Origin: Asterias amurensis
Taxonomy: Eukaryota > Echinodermata > Asteroidea > Forcipulatida > Asteriidae
Assembly: GCF_032118995.1 (NCBI RefSeq)
Contig: NC_092649.1
Location: 13,774,191 to 13,838,190 of the forward strand
Length of the DNA stretch: 64,000 bases
Reading direction: 5' to 3'
Position 1 is the first letter of the stretch; each line of letters begins with the position of its first letter. Below the pieces are notes generated by a model, which saw only the letters and a list, made by a program, of their open reading frames with translations, had not been told where the DNA came from and searched no databases. Positions 1 to 12,211 of this stretch are shown here, one piece after another. Made by a program: the position numbers and the translations under genes.

Positions 1-1623
1 TCTTTGAAACTTACCAAAATATGTCAGTGCCTTTAACTGCATGCATCATACAAAGACACATCTGCATGTGTTTGGGAGATGAAGATAAAGGAAATATGAC
101 AGAGGGAGAAAAGTAACAGTGGAGCGTCTTAAAGAGGGTGAGGGGTGGAAGAGAAATTAAAGGCGGCGATAGATAAAGGTTGAGATAAGAGACTGGTGAG
201 AATGAGATGGATAGAATAAGTGAAATGGTAACAAGATGGGGATCAGCAGAGTGAGATGGAAACTGTGTGACTGTGTGTTATTGTATGTAAAACCAGGCTT
301 TGTTCTGTGATATTGAAACTGGCGACTTCAAAAGACCGGTCAAGTTATCTTATTATCAAACAAGGCAATACTATAATTAATAATAATATGGGGATCACAC
401 CAACAACCCTGTTATAAGTGGAAGGGATGGTATTTCTGATTTAGTTTAAGTGGATTTAAGGGATTCATCTCATTGTGTTTTCCTCTTCAAAAACAAAAGA
501 AAACGCAAAAAGTAAAAAGTAAACAAAATAATACACAAAATTCAGTTGGTTTTGAACTGAAAGGTATACGTACATAGTATTCGTAATTCCTCATTCCATA
601 TCTGACCACGTCCCTTTTTGTTTTTCTTTGGTAAATATGTGTAAACGTTCATAAAACTGCAAATTGATGTGAATTTATTTACCAAGTCGGGATGTAATTT
701 CACGTGGCTTTTTTGACTGTTAACCTATTTTGTGCTAAGCAAAGTTTCCTATGTTCATTTGGGTTTTTACCCACAAACACCGATGAGTGTTTAGCACTGC
801 AAACTCTACAAAGTACTAAACTTTACCCTACACGGTTTCCTTTTTTGCATCGATCGCTAATTGGGCTCTATCTGTAATTGGGCTCTATCTGGAATTGGGC
901 TCTGGCCCCATAGCTGTTACAATTCAAATGTAGCATGAGGAAGAGGCTTTGCCTGTAACAGTTTTCATTTCTAAAGAATGTCTTCGTTAACTATTAATTA
1001 CAATAATCATTAATCGTATCAACTAAGTACAATGTGCCAGTACTTTAATTAACTGTACAGCGAAATAATTATAAAGAAAAAGGATGTTATGTGTTATATT
1101 TTTTAATCTGATGGACAATGTAATGTAATTACAGATATTGTTGCTTAGTGGAGACTCATTAAATTATTGCATCAATAGAACGTTGATTGGTTTGCTGGCT
1201 CTCGTTTATTTCTGTGTTTGTTTATCAAGGGGTGTTGGGTGTGTTTGTTTGTTTGTTTGTTTGTTTGTTTGTTTGTTTGGTGTTGTTGTTATTGTTGTTT
1301 GTTGTGATGGTTTGTGTTGTTTTATGGAAAACGGTGTTGGGTTTTTTAATTGTTTGTTGCGTCATTCATTTGCTGTTTACTTGATTGTATGTTAATGTAG
1401 TTTTTTTTTATTTAGTTTTTTTCTTTTCTTTTTTTTTTTTTTTGGGGGGGGGGGTGGGGATGTTTGTGTTTTTGGGGGGTTGTTTATCTATCTGTGTCGT
1501 TCTTTCTCTTATTATGTGTGTTGGTGTCTGTAAGTCTCCCGAGTTCTGAAAAAGCTACTCTACTGTGGTAGAATAATAGATTATAGGAAACCTATACATG
1601 ACACGTTCATCATGATGTTGCTA
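1..1623. other. Non-coding, nothing recognised
   Basis: Apart from a MITE-B end fragment at about 24-40 (AGTGCCTTTAACTG), the GTTT repeat and T/G runs near 1400-1460, I see no gene or structured element. Confidence 0.5.
1241..1279. repeat. (GTTT)n microsatellite
   Basis: About ten GTTT units. They keep several frames open and explain the Val/Cys/Leu-rich frames here. Confidence 0.95.
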
Positions 1624-2012
1624 TTAAAGGAACACATTGCCTTGGATTGGTCGAGTTGGTCTTTGAAAAGCGTTTGTAACCGTTTGTTATTAAATGCGTA
1701 TATGGGTAGACAGATGTTGTAAAAGTAGAATACAATGATCCACACAAACATGCCTCGAAATGCGTGGTTTTCTTTTTACCTCGTCGACTACCAAGGTCGG
1801 CAATTAATTATGGGAGTCTAATTTACTCCCATATGGCAGACCGTGTTAGTTCGTAAAGTAACAGAAAAACACGCACATTTCGAGGCAAATTTGTGTGGAT
1901 CATTGTATTCTATATTTTAACATCTTTCTAACCATGTGGATTTTATAAAAAAAATGTTACAAACGCTTTTTATAGAGCAACTCGACCGATCCAAGGCAAC
2001 GTGTTCTTTTAA
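1624..2012. mobile_element. Hairpin MITE with TTAA ends, family A, copy 1
   Basis: Starts TTAAAGGAACACATTGCCTT and ends with its near-complement ...AAGGCAACGTGTTCTTTTAA. The two halves are complementary along nearly all of the 389 bases, around a centre with GGGAGTCTAATTTACTCCC. No coding capacity. TTAA at both ends suggests piggyBac-type movement (inference). Confidence 0.75.
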
Positions 2013-4388
2013 TTTGGTTATTTCCCCAGGTATCAGTATGGACCCTCGACATTCCCCATGACCAACAGTACGTTATACTTCTGGCGCAATAAAGACAAAT
2101 TAAATTTCTCCAGATAACATGATTCTGGGAAAAAAGTAATATTTCATAAAAATACATCTGCCAAATAAAAACAAAGTTCCAAAAGTGAGACTTTGATCAG
2201 AACGAATTTAAAGTTCAAGTCATCGAAAGAAACATTTTTATTGCAGTTCCTCAGCCGGCTGTATCTCAAACAACAAGGCGTTAGAAGGAACATGACGACT
2301 GAACTACTCTATCACAACAATAAATCCATCACGATAGGGGGAGCTTGCCTTATTGCATCCAACCATCATGTTGTTTATCCAAAAAACAGCCCCGGAACTC
2401 ACCCGCCCTGCGGGGAAAACTGTACCGTGTCATTTTTACAAAATTACTCCCCGTACAAAATATCACTCAACACCGTGCACCACCACCCAAACGGCACAAG
2501 TCGATGCTCTATGATTTAGATAAGTGATAAAAGACCTTAATTGTTAATTACTTTACCCTTTGATTAAGAACCCGATTAGATTGAAACAATAGATTATTTA
2601 TGTATGTTATATTTTATGGTTATTATTTATTTATTTAGAGTAGTGTGTAACGTGTGAGGTCGCATAGCGTGACGACCCGAATGCACAGTGGTCCCTTTTG
2701 CAACTGCCGCGCAGCTATATATCTTTTATTTTGGTTGTTTATACTCAATCCAATCAGGATACCAGTTTGTCACCCTGGGACGTGTTTTCCCCCATCTTGA
2801 CTATTATTAGCTGCATCCCCGGCATCTCAACCCTGTTAATAAATCATGTTTTCACCTCTCTCCCAGCCAGTGTTACAACAACCCCCGGGAAGAAAAAAAC
2901 ACCCTTTCTGCGTTATCACTCAGCCATGTTTCGTCACCATTGGACCTCTGCTTCAGGCAACCCCCTCCCCTAACCACGCCCACCGACAGTGTACCACCCA
3001 TGTTAAGAGGAGCGACTAAACCAGACTACTAGCACATCGCCGAGTGATTCTTTATTAAGTTAACCGCATTTCAGAGTGGGTTAACATGGGGAATGAACGC
3101 AAACCTGTTTCTATAAACTTGGCAGTGTATATCTTTCCTTGCAATTAGGCTTAAAGGGTTGAGGGTTATAAAAGGGGTTAGGAACTGTGAATTAATTTCA
3201 TCAACTGAGGAGGACGACTAGTTGCAATTTTTTTTCTGTACACCAACATTGCCACTGTCGTACAGTGCTTTTCATTTGGGAACTTTTATTTTATTTGTCT
3301 AAACCGATTCACAAACGGTGGTCCTTATTCAGGAACAGGGATGATGGCAATTCTATACTACAGAAGATTTGTTTTTTACCTACGGGTCCTAACATAAATG
3401 AAGAATTTACAGTAAGTGCGTTGGACAATGTACACAAGCATTATAACAAATTAGTACAAATAATAATGTCTGTTATTAAAAATTATTATGCAGCAAAATA
3501 TGTAATGTTATGAGACGTAGGCCCCCTATACGCAAAGCCCGCCTGGGGCTGTTTTATTGTGAAAGTTGCAACAACTTGCAATTATTAGGGAAACTATGTT
3601 TGGTAAAAACAATGCATGGGCGAACAGCCGAAAACGGTTGTCATTCTGCCAATTAATTTGGGTTGTGCTGCATTTTGGACCAAAGATGGCGCCAAGCTAC
3701 AATGCGGTGTTTTTTTTGTTTTTTTGTTTTTTTTTACTAACTATGGATCAGTGTCATTTTTACCCATTTCTATGTCATTCTGTGACACGGGGGGGGGGGG
3801 GTCAATAATGTTAACCCCGTGTTGGCGCCCCCCCCTTTAAGAATAACGTTGTAAGTCAGCCGTTATGGCAAGTCAATGCTTTTATCACAGCAACACAGAC
3901 TGATTACACCCCCTCTCTCCTCCTCGTTTGGCACTGTCCCACTGTGTCCCCGACGCTACTGCTGCATTATTGAAAGATAACAACATTCGTTCAGCATGAA
4001 AGATTCATCACAGTAAATCAAACGGAGACATTGTTAAAAAAAAAATGGCATGAGGCTTGTATCTTTTTGCTTACATTTTTCATTAATCAAGTCTTGAAGT
4101 GACAAAAAAAAACAGGAGACCAACATTAATTGCTTTTGTGTGTCGATATGTTTCAAATTATTTTTCAATTTTATGGTACAATGAGCACTTTGTAACCTTT
4201 GTGTGGATCATACGCTCATATGCTGATGTATTGTCCATGACATTATCACTTGTCAGTACACTTATAAAGTAACAACGATAGCTCAAGTGCGTGGGATAAA
4301 ATGCACAGAGAACAATGCTGGGGTCTCGTTATTGAAAACAAATCGTACAGATGGCATTTTTATCAGGTTCAATACTATTGTTAAATAC
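2013..4388. other. Non-coding, nothing recognised
   Basis: AT-rich with homopolymers. Frames at 2193-2519 and 2698-2973 lack domain signals, splice context or biased composition that would suggest a protein. Confidence 0.5.
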
Positions 4389-5056
4389 ATGTAAACCTTT
4401 GGTAATTGCCAAAGGCCAGTATTCCCACTTACGATGCATCCCAATATAATGCATACAAATAATTTTTATTAACAAACTGAAAATTTGGCATAATTAGTTG
4501 TCATCGAAGTTGCAAGTAAATAATGGAAAAACTGGTTGCACAAAAAAAAATCATTTTGAGTGCGTTCAGGTGCCTTAAAAGGCTATATAGGCCTGAAGAA
4601 CTTGAAGTTACTTCAGAGGGAACCGTTTCTCACAACGTAATGTTTTATACTACCAACAGCTCTCCATTGCTCGCTATACCAAGTAAGTTTTTATGATAAC
4701 AATTATTTTGAGAAGTTACCAATTATTTTAGTATCCAGTGCCTTTAACTGCATTAAGGCCTATTACCTTAAAAACAAATAAATCATGATCGTCCATATTC
4801 GGTTATAACTGTGATTGAACCAATACAGAATTTGCTATTCAAACATTGTTTTTATATATTTTTTTAAATTAAATTTCGGAATGAGTTGATGATTGTGTGA
4901 AAAGTTTTTTTTCTTGCATTATTATCTCGCAACTTCGACAACCATAATGAGCTCAAATTTTCACAGGTTTGTTATTTTATGCATATGTTGAGAACCACTA
5001 AGTGAGAAGACAGGTCTTTGACAATAATATTACCAATAATGTCCACTGCCTTTAAG
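4389..5056. mobile_element. TTAA-ended MITE family B, diverged compound copy
   Basis: Two diverged pieces. The first shows TTACTTCAGAGGGAACCGTT and ends TCCAGTGCCTTTAA. The second has TATCTCGCAACTTCGAC, GAGCTCAAATTTTCACAGGT and ends AATGTCCACTGCCTTTAA. Confidence 0.65.
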
Positions 5057-6195
5057 CTACAATCAGCCCCCGGACGAGACTGCGTGGGTACCCGATACCT
5101 CTCTGAGACCATGGTCGAAGACAACTTCTTGCATTATGATTTCACGTCCAGACACGGTTATTGTTAATTTTCAATAAATTTCAGTATGTTCATAATTATG
5201 ATGTCACATTATTGTTTATATCAGATATCAAACTAATCTACCCAGAAGAGCTTTCCATACGTCTATTCATGATTGTTTTATGCATGTAGACCCCTACGTC
5301 TATCTGATACAGTAATGTTATCCACCATGCGTGGCAATCCCTCGAGCTCCTGACGATTCGTCACTGTGGGAGACTTAACAACTTGATTCGGATGAATTAT
5401 GAACATGACTCACTCCTACACAAAAGTAAGCCAATTAAGAAACATTCAAGTCAATGTAATAACTTAAACATTCCATCGTTACGCCTTGTCATACGTCTTC
5501 GTTCGTCTTTCAGAAGGACACATCCCAAAAGTAATGTCAACGAGGCCTAATTCCCGGACTAACTGTCACAATGGCTACGTTTTTAGGAATGTTTAGTTCC
5601 TCAATGCACGTGGTATAAAATGATTTATAGCGACATAATTCACAATCGTTAAAAATATTACAATATAACTATAAAAAAAGCTTTACAATAAAAAATACAT
5701 AAAAAGGTTCCTTTCAGATATTTATTATTTGCTTTTGATCAACCAAAATGATTGTTTGATTTCATGTTATGATACTCAAAAAGAAACTTTATCTAAAGTT
5801 GTATAAGCTAACATTATTCCTAAATTATTTCCTGTAACCCCTCCCTTTCCGAGAGAAGAGGGTCGCTTACTTTTTTTTAACGAAAACGGATGACATGTGG
5901 AATGAAGAAGATTATAATATTTCTAATTCTACCTCCATGGTTGTGAAATTGAGCCAACAATTATACCCCTTCCTTAATATTGTGTAGAAAAGGGCCCACC
6001 ACACTGCCCCATTGTAAACGCAATGCACAGTGGACTTGTGGCATGTCTACCATACAATCAGCTGCCTGGACAATAACCAACTCTTGGTGGAGCTGTTTGG
6101 CGTAAGCGTGTGGTGAATGAACAAAACGGTGAAACCTGGATTTTGAGCTGTTCTACTGCCTTACTTTCTGTGAAAATCCCTGTTTTCCTGCTACT
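5057..6195. other. PPIL1 upstream region
   Basis: AT-rich. I see no TATA box at a convincing distance and cannot place the transcription start. GCCCACCACACTGCCCCATT at about 5991-6015 is the only GC-richer patch. Confidence 0.4.
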
Positions 6196-6236
6196 ATGTC
6201 TTCTCAGCAAGCACCAACTGTTGTTTTAGATACAAG
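6196..6236 (+). CDS. PPIL1: PPIL1 exon 1 (coding part)
   Basis: Begins at ATG and encodes [13 protein letters not shown] plus two bases of the next codon (AG), followed by donor GTAACA. The short variable N-terminal lead is where PPIL1 orthologues differ. Too short to show up as an open frame by itself; it was found from the phase needed by exon 2. Confidence 0.85.
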
Positions 6237-8389
6237 GTAACACAGTGCTAAGTACTGAAATAGTTTGATCATGATGATGTGTGTGTGTACGGACAACAAA
6301 GGTTTGTTTATCTGTTGAGGTAGAATTCTACCTCCACGGTTTATCAAACCATCAAACTTTGTCTGTTTATGGTTGTTGCGGTACAACATGCACATGTGTA
6401 TCAGTGTTTAGAATAGGGTATGAAGCGTACCACCAGTGTCATCTCACATTCAATCTACCTCCTCTTGTATTTAATTTTACTTTTCAAGCTTGTTAATATT
6501 GTCAGTATATTGTAAATTTATGTACACGATGGTTTAATAAATTGAAGCAGATCGTCAGCACTCCATACCAATGAATGATGAATGATTGATCGTTTAAATG
6601 ATCAGTGAGTAAATCACACACAAAAACCCAGTCATCACAACATGACACCTCAGTGTACATGTCATTACCGTTACACTACTAAAACAACTATAGCAATGTC
6701 AAAAGCATGATGCATACAGTATGGATGGAGCACAGCAAAACTGGAGTAGCACTTCTAAAACTACAGACCTTCATTCACTTATTTAAATGTCTTAGAGCAA
6801 AGGAATAGGATTATTAGGAAGTGTTACTGCAATTGCACTCCAACCTTGAGCCGGGTGTTTGTATACTTCATATTGTTCATGATGTTTCTCATTAAACCAT
6901 GTTTAGCATCTTACAGAGCAGATAAGGGTTCTTTGCACATTAGATGCCACAAACACTGGGGGAGAATCTTTTCACTGATCTTTCATCAGATATAAAAAAG
7001 TAATTCTCATTTTGAACATGGAGGAAGGACCTCCATGTTTAGTACATGTAGAGTTACCAGTCCAATCCTGTTCATCATGTATATGAGACCAAAGTTTGAT
7101 AATCAGCACACTTCCATTTTAAGCACTAAAGCTTACATGTACATCATTACAATTTCCATTACACAGTTTCTAACCCTCTGTGACATCTTTTGTTTTTCTG
7201 TAGTATGGGAAAAGTAACCATTGAGTTGTACTGGCACCACTCGCCCAAAACCTGCAGAAATTTTGCCGAGCTGGCGAGACGGGGATACTACAATGGTGTT
7301 ATATTTCACCGCATCATCGCCAACTTTGTCGTGCAAGGTGGGGATCCAACTGGCACAGGTAGGTATTATTGATGAATGAAAACAACCCCTTGGTAAAGGC
7401 CTGGAATTACACAGAAGCCACGGTGGCCGTGGTCTTATTGGCCTTGGTGCCCTTCAAAATTTCCACCGGATGTGCCCTATGCAAATTGAAAAAGGTCTTA
7501 ACCTCTCAAACATGAAAGACAACGCCTACCAATTCCTTATGTCACGCAAACTAGTAGCTAGCCCATGGTACTTTGCAACATTATTGTTCCTGTTAATCAG
7601 GCATACTTGCAGACCATTCGTCTAACTTTCTTATTAACTCTCTGGGGGCAGACAACCGCAAATTGAATAGTGCGTAGCGGTGAAACCAACATAGTACAAA
7701 CTCAGACAATGCAGTTTCCTAATCATACAACTTGGAAGAACCAGCCTATGAGGTATTTGTGTTTCAATTTGTAAAACTTTTTAAGTAACATCTTTTTACA
7801 AAATGTTTACACTAACTTGAATTCTTCATTCGAAGTAGGCCATGTTCTTGCCTTTTTTTTTATTATAATTTACCTGTTAATTGACCAATCCTTCGCTAAC
7901 CATTCAAGTACAAAGTTTGTGTAGCAAAGCGAGATACAGAACTTTCTGCAACCACCTTATATCAAATTGAAGGTCACTATGATGCTTGTATCATTCAAAC
8001 GCTTATGGGTGAATATTGAGTGGAAGAACAGTAGGAGTAATGATATTGACCCAGGCACTAATAGGTACACCTTCTATGTTTTTTTAACACGATTTATAGG
8101 ACGTGGAGGCGCCTCCATCTACGGGTCAACCTTCCCAGATGAGTTTCATCCAGATCTTCGGCACACTGGAGCTGGAGTACTCTCAATGGCAAACGCCGGC
8201 CCCGATTCCAACGGCAGCCAATTCTTCATCACGCTAGCACCCTGTCAGAATTTGGACGGTAAACACACAATATTTGGGAGAGTCTCCGAGGGTTTAGGTG
8301 TTGTGAAACGTATGGGAATGGTGGACACCAATTCAGAGGACCGACCGTTCGAAGACGTGAAAATACTACGAGCCTATCCGTCAGTTTGA
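6196..8389 (+). CDS. PPIL1: PPIL1-type cyclophilin (peptidyl-prolyl cis-trans isomerase), complete, 3 exons
   Basis: CDS joins 6196-6236, 7204-7358 and 8100-8389, 161 residues plus stop; human PPIL1 has 166. Introns are GT-AG and codons join cleanly across both junctions. The cyclophilin domain fills residues 15-161. Family motifs seen: [63 protein letters not shown] and a C-terminal [15 protein letters not shown]. Catalytic-pocket residues by cyclophilin A alignment are Arg50, Phe55, Gln58 and His121. Odd point: the position before LDGKH, Trp in human PPIL1 and cyclophilin A, is Asn116 here. PPIL1 is known as a spliceosome-associated nuclear proline isomerase that binds SKIP/SNW1; that role is taken from the family. 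The start at 6196 gives an N-terminus of the right length. It lies about 9.8 kb beyond the 3' end of the convergent matrix gene. Confidence 0.95.
7204..7358 (+). CDS. PPIL1: PPIL1 exon 2
   Basis: Acceptor CTGTAG; the first base completes AGT (Ser14), then [10 protein letters not shown]. Encodes the first half of the isomerase fold with FHRII (Arg50), Phe55 and Gln58. Ends after ACA G with donor GTAGGT. Confidence 0.95.
8100..8389 (+). CDS. PPIL1: PPIL1 exon 3, with stop
   Basis: Acceptor TTTATAG, then GA completing Gly66, then RGGASIYG. Carries the second half of the fold, including [14 protein letters not shown] and [11 protein letters not shown], and stop TGA at 8387-8389. The open frame running upstream to 7967 is intron. 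Confidence 0.95.
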
Positions 8390-9304
8390 TGAACGTTGTA
8401 TTTGCACCTTCAACAAGAAACTGTTCAAAAAGTCTTAATGCAAGGAACTTTATAACTTAGGTGTGTGGATAACACAACATGTTTGCCTGGACACATACTT
8501 CATCAACGTTTCTCTGGAAGCGCCATTGTATCTCGAGACAACGTAGCCATTAACAGACAGACGCTTGTCATTTTCAACATTTATTATCTAAGCACCCGAG
8601 TTACCTATCCCAGTACCAAATTGGCTGCTTGTTTCCAATGGAAAGGATGGACATTCCTACTAACAGTCAGTTTTCACAATGAAACAATCTAAGTACTGAC
8701 CCATTTCACCTGACGTCATCATCATAAAAATCTAGAATGCGCCATACTGGTGGGCAATTTGACTGTGCGTTTTAATATATAACTCTATGCTTTGCGTTAT
8801 GCAGTGAAGTGCGACGCGGCGTTAATACACGTAAACCTAACTGCCCACCAACATGGTGAGCGTGGCATTGGTCACCGCGTGTGACGCACGTGCAAGGGGT
8901 CAATATGGAACTTTATTGAGGCACCTTACAATGATGTACTATTTTTTACAATTTTTGTCTCGGGATTGGGGGCACGAGACTGGAGGGCTTTTAGCTAAAA
9001 AAAATACTGGACCAATTTTTTTTTTTTCAAGAATAGGATCCAAATGAGTTGAACAAGCTCTCAGAGAAGATCTATTTTATTTTGTGTTTATGTGCAAGTG
9101 TACTTCAATACTCTTGACAGCGAATTGAAAGATCACAGTTAATCACAGTCAAATTTGTTTCACAAAGTCATGGAACAATGAGGTGTTTCATTCAATTGAA
9201 GAAAAAAAAACACTAGACCACCGGGCTTGTCCCATGGTGATTAATTGGCCCTACACTAACATCACAGGCCTCTGACCAGTGGTCCAGTGTTTATTTGGAG
9301 CTCT

Positions 9305-9477
9305 GGGGTGGATTTCACAAAGGTAGTCCTAACTTAGGACTAGTCCTAGGCAATGCTAAGAGATAGGACCAGTCCTAAGTTAGGATGAGTTACTGGTCCT
9401 AACTTAGGACCAGTCCTATCTCTTAGCATTGCCTAGGACTAGTCCTAAGTTAGGACTACCTTTGTGACATCCACCCC
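9305..9477. mobile_element. Foldback element family C (GGGGTGGATTTCACAAAG ends), copy 1
   Basis: GGGGTGGATTTCACAAAGGT at one end and ACCTTTGTGACATCCACCCC at the other. Inside, TCCTAACTTAGGACTAGTCC and its complement alternate, so the whole 173 bases fold on themselves. Inserted in the PPIL1 3' flank. Confidence 0.8.
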
Positions 9478-9673
9478 TGCATATCTTATGAGTGATCTTT
9501 GAGACTACCAGTTACACACTACAAGTCTCAGGAGTCAGATTGGGTGACCTCGGACATTGTAGTTAATGACCTCATTTATTTCTGTGGGCTTGGTACTTTC
9601 ATGAAATCCCCTACTATGTAGTCTACACTTGCTGGCGAATTTGTATTATGTCATTACAAGTCTTTAGTTTTGA

Positions 9674-9679
9674 AATAAA
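9674..9679 (+). promoter_or_regulatory. AATAAA poly(A) signal, candidate end of PPIL1 mRNA
   Basis: First canonical AATAAA in a TTTGAAATAAAC context downstream of the PPIL1 stop. The same context recurs at 10104-10109 in the next tandem copy, and another AATAAA lies at 10937-10942. A 3' UTR of about 1.3 kb would result if this site is used, including a foldback insertion at 9305-9477. Confidence 0.45.
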
Positions 9680-11323
9680 CAGTTAATAAGAAAAAGACTT
9701 GCTGGTTTTGGCTTTTTTTATTGCAAACGTTGCAGACCCATTTATGCTGCAATTGTGTTTTCAGACAATTATCTTGAGACTGGACTACCTATCCCCAGAA
9801 ACAACCACTGCCTGTTTCTAATGAAAACGATTGAAATTCCAACAGTCAGTGTTCCCAATTTGCACAATACATGTAGTACAAGGATTTACTATTTTGTCAA
9901 TGAGTGGTCTTGAGAAAAACCACCAGTCGGTTACGAACACACTACAAGCCAAGGAGCTGATGACCTCACACATTGTATTCCAGGGCCTTTTCTTATTGAC
10001 TTTTCTGTACTTTAGGTGCTACGTACATCCATGAAATCCCTAACATTCTGCACTATCTAGCAAATTGACTGACACTTCGGTAAATTTGGACTCAGTGGTT
10101 TGAAATAAACGTTAAAAGAAAACGTGCTGGTTTTGGCATTGCCATTATACTGTTAATGTATGTAGACCCATTTACACCACCACACCACAGTATTTTACAA
10201 ACACCGACATCTGATGGTAACACAATGATCTTTGCACTGGAATATCTATCTCCATAACCAAATTGCTGCCTGCTTCAAGTCAAGATGATGGGATTTCAAG
10301 CATTTGTAATGTAAGGCTCGAACAAGGATTTCGTCAATAAGCGTTCTTAAAACACAATACAAGCCAAAGATTTGATGATCGTTAACATTTTAGTTCGGGG
10401 CCTATTGATTTCTTCGCACGGAGCCTAGAAATCGCTAGAAATATTTAACTAATTGCAGGTGGAAATCTGCACTTCACTAAATTTTACATATTAAACTGTT
10501 GGTAAAAAAAAAAAAAAAAAAAATGGTTTTGGAACTTCCATCATAAATGTTTGTGGACCCATTACACCACCTCGCCATTATTTTTACAAAAAAAGACATG
10601 CGATGTTCAACAAATTATGTTGTCACTGTTTTCAACAACATTTTTTCCACAAAATAAGTGCTTGTTTTCCGATGAAAGGGTTGGAATTTCCAACCGGCGG
10701 TGTTCCTAAAGAAACTTCCAGTCACCAAAACAAAAGAAGATTTTTAAATGAGTTATCCTTAGACTACCAGATACAAACACACACACATTACAAGCCAAAG
10801 GTTCATTGTAACCTATTGATGGGTTTTGTCCTATTGACTGTGTACTTCCAAATCCCCAAATAACTGCAGGTGGCATAGGCCTACTGCACTTTCTCGCAAA
10901 ATATCAACCTCTCACTACCATTGTACTAAATTCTGCAATAAAAAAAAAAGATAAATATGTGCTGGTTTGGGCATTTTCGTTATAGATGTATACAGAGATA
11001 AATTTATGCTTCAATAGAATTGTGCACACACAGACGCATGTAGTTCACAAGGTTTTAACAAGGATCTGGTAAAAGGGTGTCGAAATATGCTGGTAATTAT
11101 AAAAAATCAGGTGTCAAAATTGTTTACTACATTTACATCTAAATGACAGATAGGGTGTCCAAATTGGGGGAAAAAACACCAAAAAACAGGATGTCCGAAA
11201 GACACACCCCTCTGTCTAACACGATAGTAGTTCACAACATTATCTTTACACCAGATTTTGTCTTATCCACATACTAAGCAAGTTATATGCATGAGTTAGT
11301 AAAAGAATGAAGTTTAGCTCTAC

Positions 11324-11449
11324 CTGATTCTTGATACCAGTTGTCGAGTGAGGGCGCTCTATCAGCAGACCGTATAGGAATCGGATGGTTACTGGACTGT
11401 ACACAGTCCTTCCAGTTCGCCTTTGTTGACAAAGAAGCTTGTTCAATAT
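11324..11449 (-). other. Possible orphan exon, unidentified
   Basis: 126 bases between a strong acceptor (GTTTTCTTTCTTTAG) and donor GTAGAG. Two of three frames are open. One reads NKLLCQQRRTGRTVYSP and ends IERPHSTTGIKNQ; the phase-1 frame reads ANWKDCVQSSNHPIPIRSA and ends DNWYQES. Its 3' end resembles 12553-12590 on the same strand (HPHSTTCNNNQ then GTAGGG), which suggests a repeat. I recognise no protein and see no partner exons. Confidence 0.25.
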
Positions 11450-11818
11450 CTAAAGAAAGAAAACAAAACGATTAAAAAAAAATCATGCCTGCTGTAATAT
11501 ACAACCCCGAGGAGAGCTATCGTCGTTTCACCCGAAATACACCATGTGTTACTTGTTTTACTATATTTCACACATTATTCAGTTACATTCATTAGGAACA
11601 TGATCCAGAACAATGGAATAATTATGACGACTTTGAAATAAAATGCACATGATAAGTCTGTTCATGTGTTGGATGTCGCTAGACAGAGCGTCCCGTACAT
11701 GTTTACATAACAGTATCACCATCGTAACCAGGTAAAGCGCATGACAAAGTAGAATAGCGCCCGTGATCTAAAAATTGCCAGTTTTTCTGAGAACCAAAAT
11801 AAATCGGGAGTAGGGGAA

Positions 11819-12211
11819 TTAAAGGAACACGTTGCCTTGGATCGGTCGAGTTGGTCTTTGAAAAGCGTTTATAACCGTTTGTTATCAAATGCATATGAGT
11901 AGAAAGATGATGTTAAAGTAGAATACAATGATCTACACAAACATGCCTCGAAACTACACGGTTTTCCCTCTACCTCGTCGACTAAAACGGTCGGCCATTT
12001 TATGGGAGTCAAATTGTTGACTCCCATAATTAATGGCCGACCGTTAGTTCGCAAAGTAAAAGGAAAACCACGCAATTTCGAGGCAAATGTGTGTGGATCA
12101 TTGTATTCTACTTTTAAAACATCTTTCCAACCATACGCATTTTTATGACGAACGGTGACAAACGCTCTTTAAAGACCAACTCGACCGATCAAAGGCAACG
12201 TGTTCCTTTAA
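11819..12211. mobile_element. Hairpin MITE with TTAA ends, family A, copy 2
   Basis: Same element as 1624-2012: TTAAAGGAACACGTTGCCTT at one end and its complement at the other, TTAA flanks, and a centre with TGGGAGTCAAATTGTTGACT. The arms of about 190 bases would fold into one long hairpin. Better preserved than copy 1. Confidence 0.8.

Larger units (their letters stand above)
8600..10980 (+). repeat. Diverged tandem array of about 430-bp units derived from the PPIL1 3' flank
   Basis: The same order of blocks recurs: ACCTATC..CAAATTGCTGCCTG, then TTCCAACAGTCAGTGTTCC, then CACTACAAGCCAA with GATGACCTCA, then a CACTTGCTGGCGAAT-like block, then TTTGAAATAAAC, then GTGCTGGTTTTGGCATT, then AGACCCATTTA. 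Units run at about 8600-9720 (enlarged by insertions), 9720-10145, 10145-10545 and 10545-10980. Divergence is visible by eye, so the duplication is not recent. No coding potential is seen. Confidence 0.7.

Noticed and set aside
1138-1395. Cys/Val/Leu-rich small proteins
   Set aside because: Produced by the (GTTT)n microsatellite and T/G-rich flanks.
8465-8692. Open frame after PPIL1
   Set aside because: It lies in the 3' flank that is duplicated downstream, and is not kept open in the other copies.
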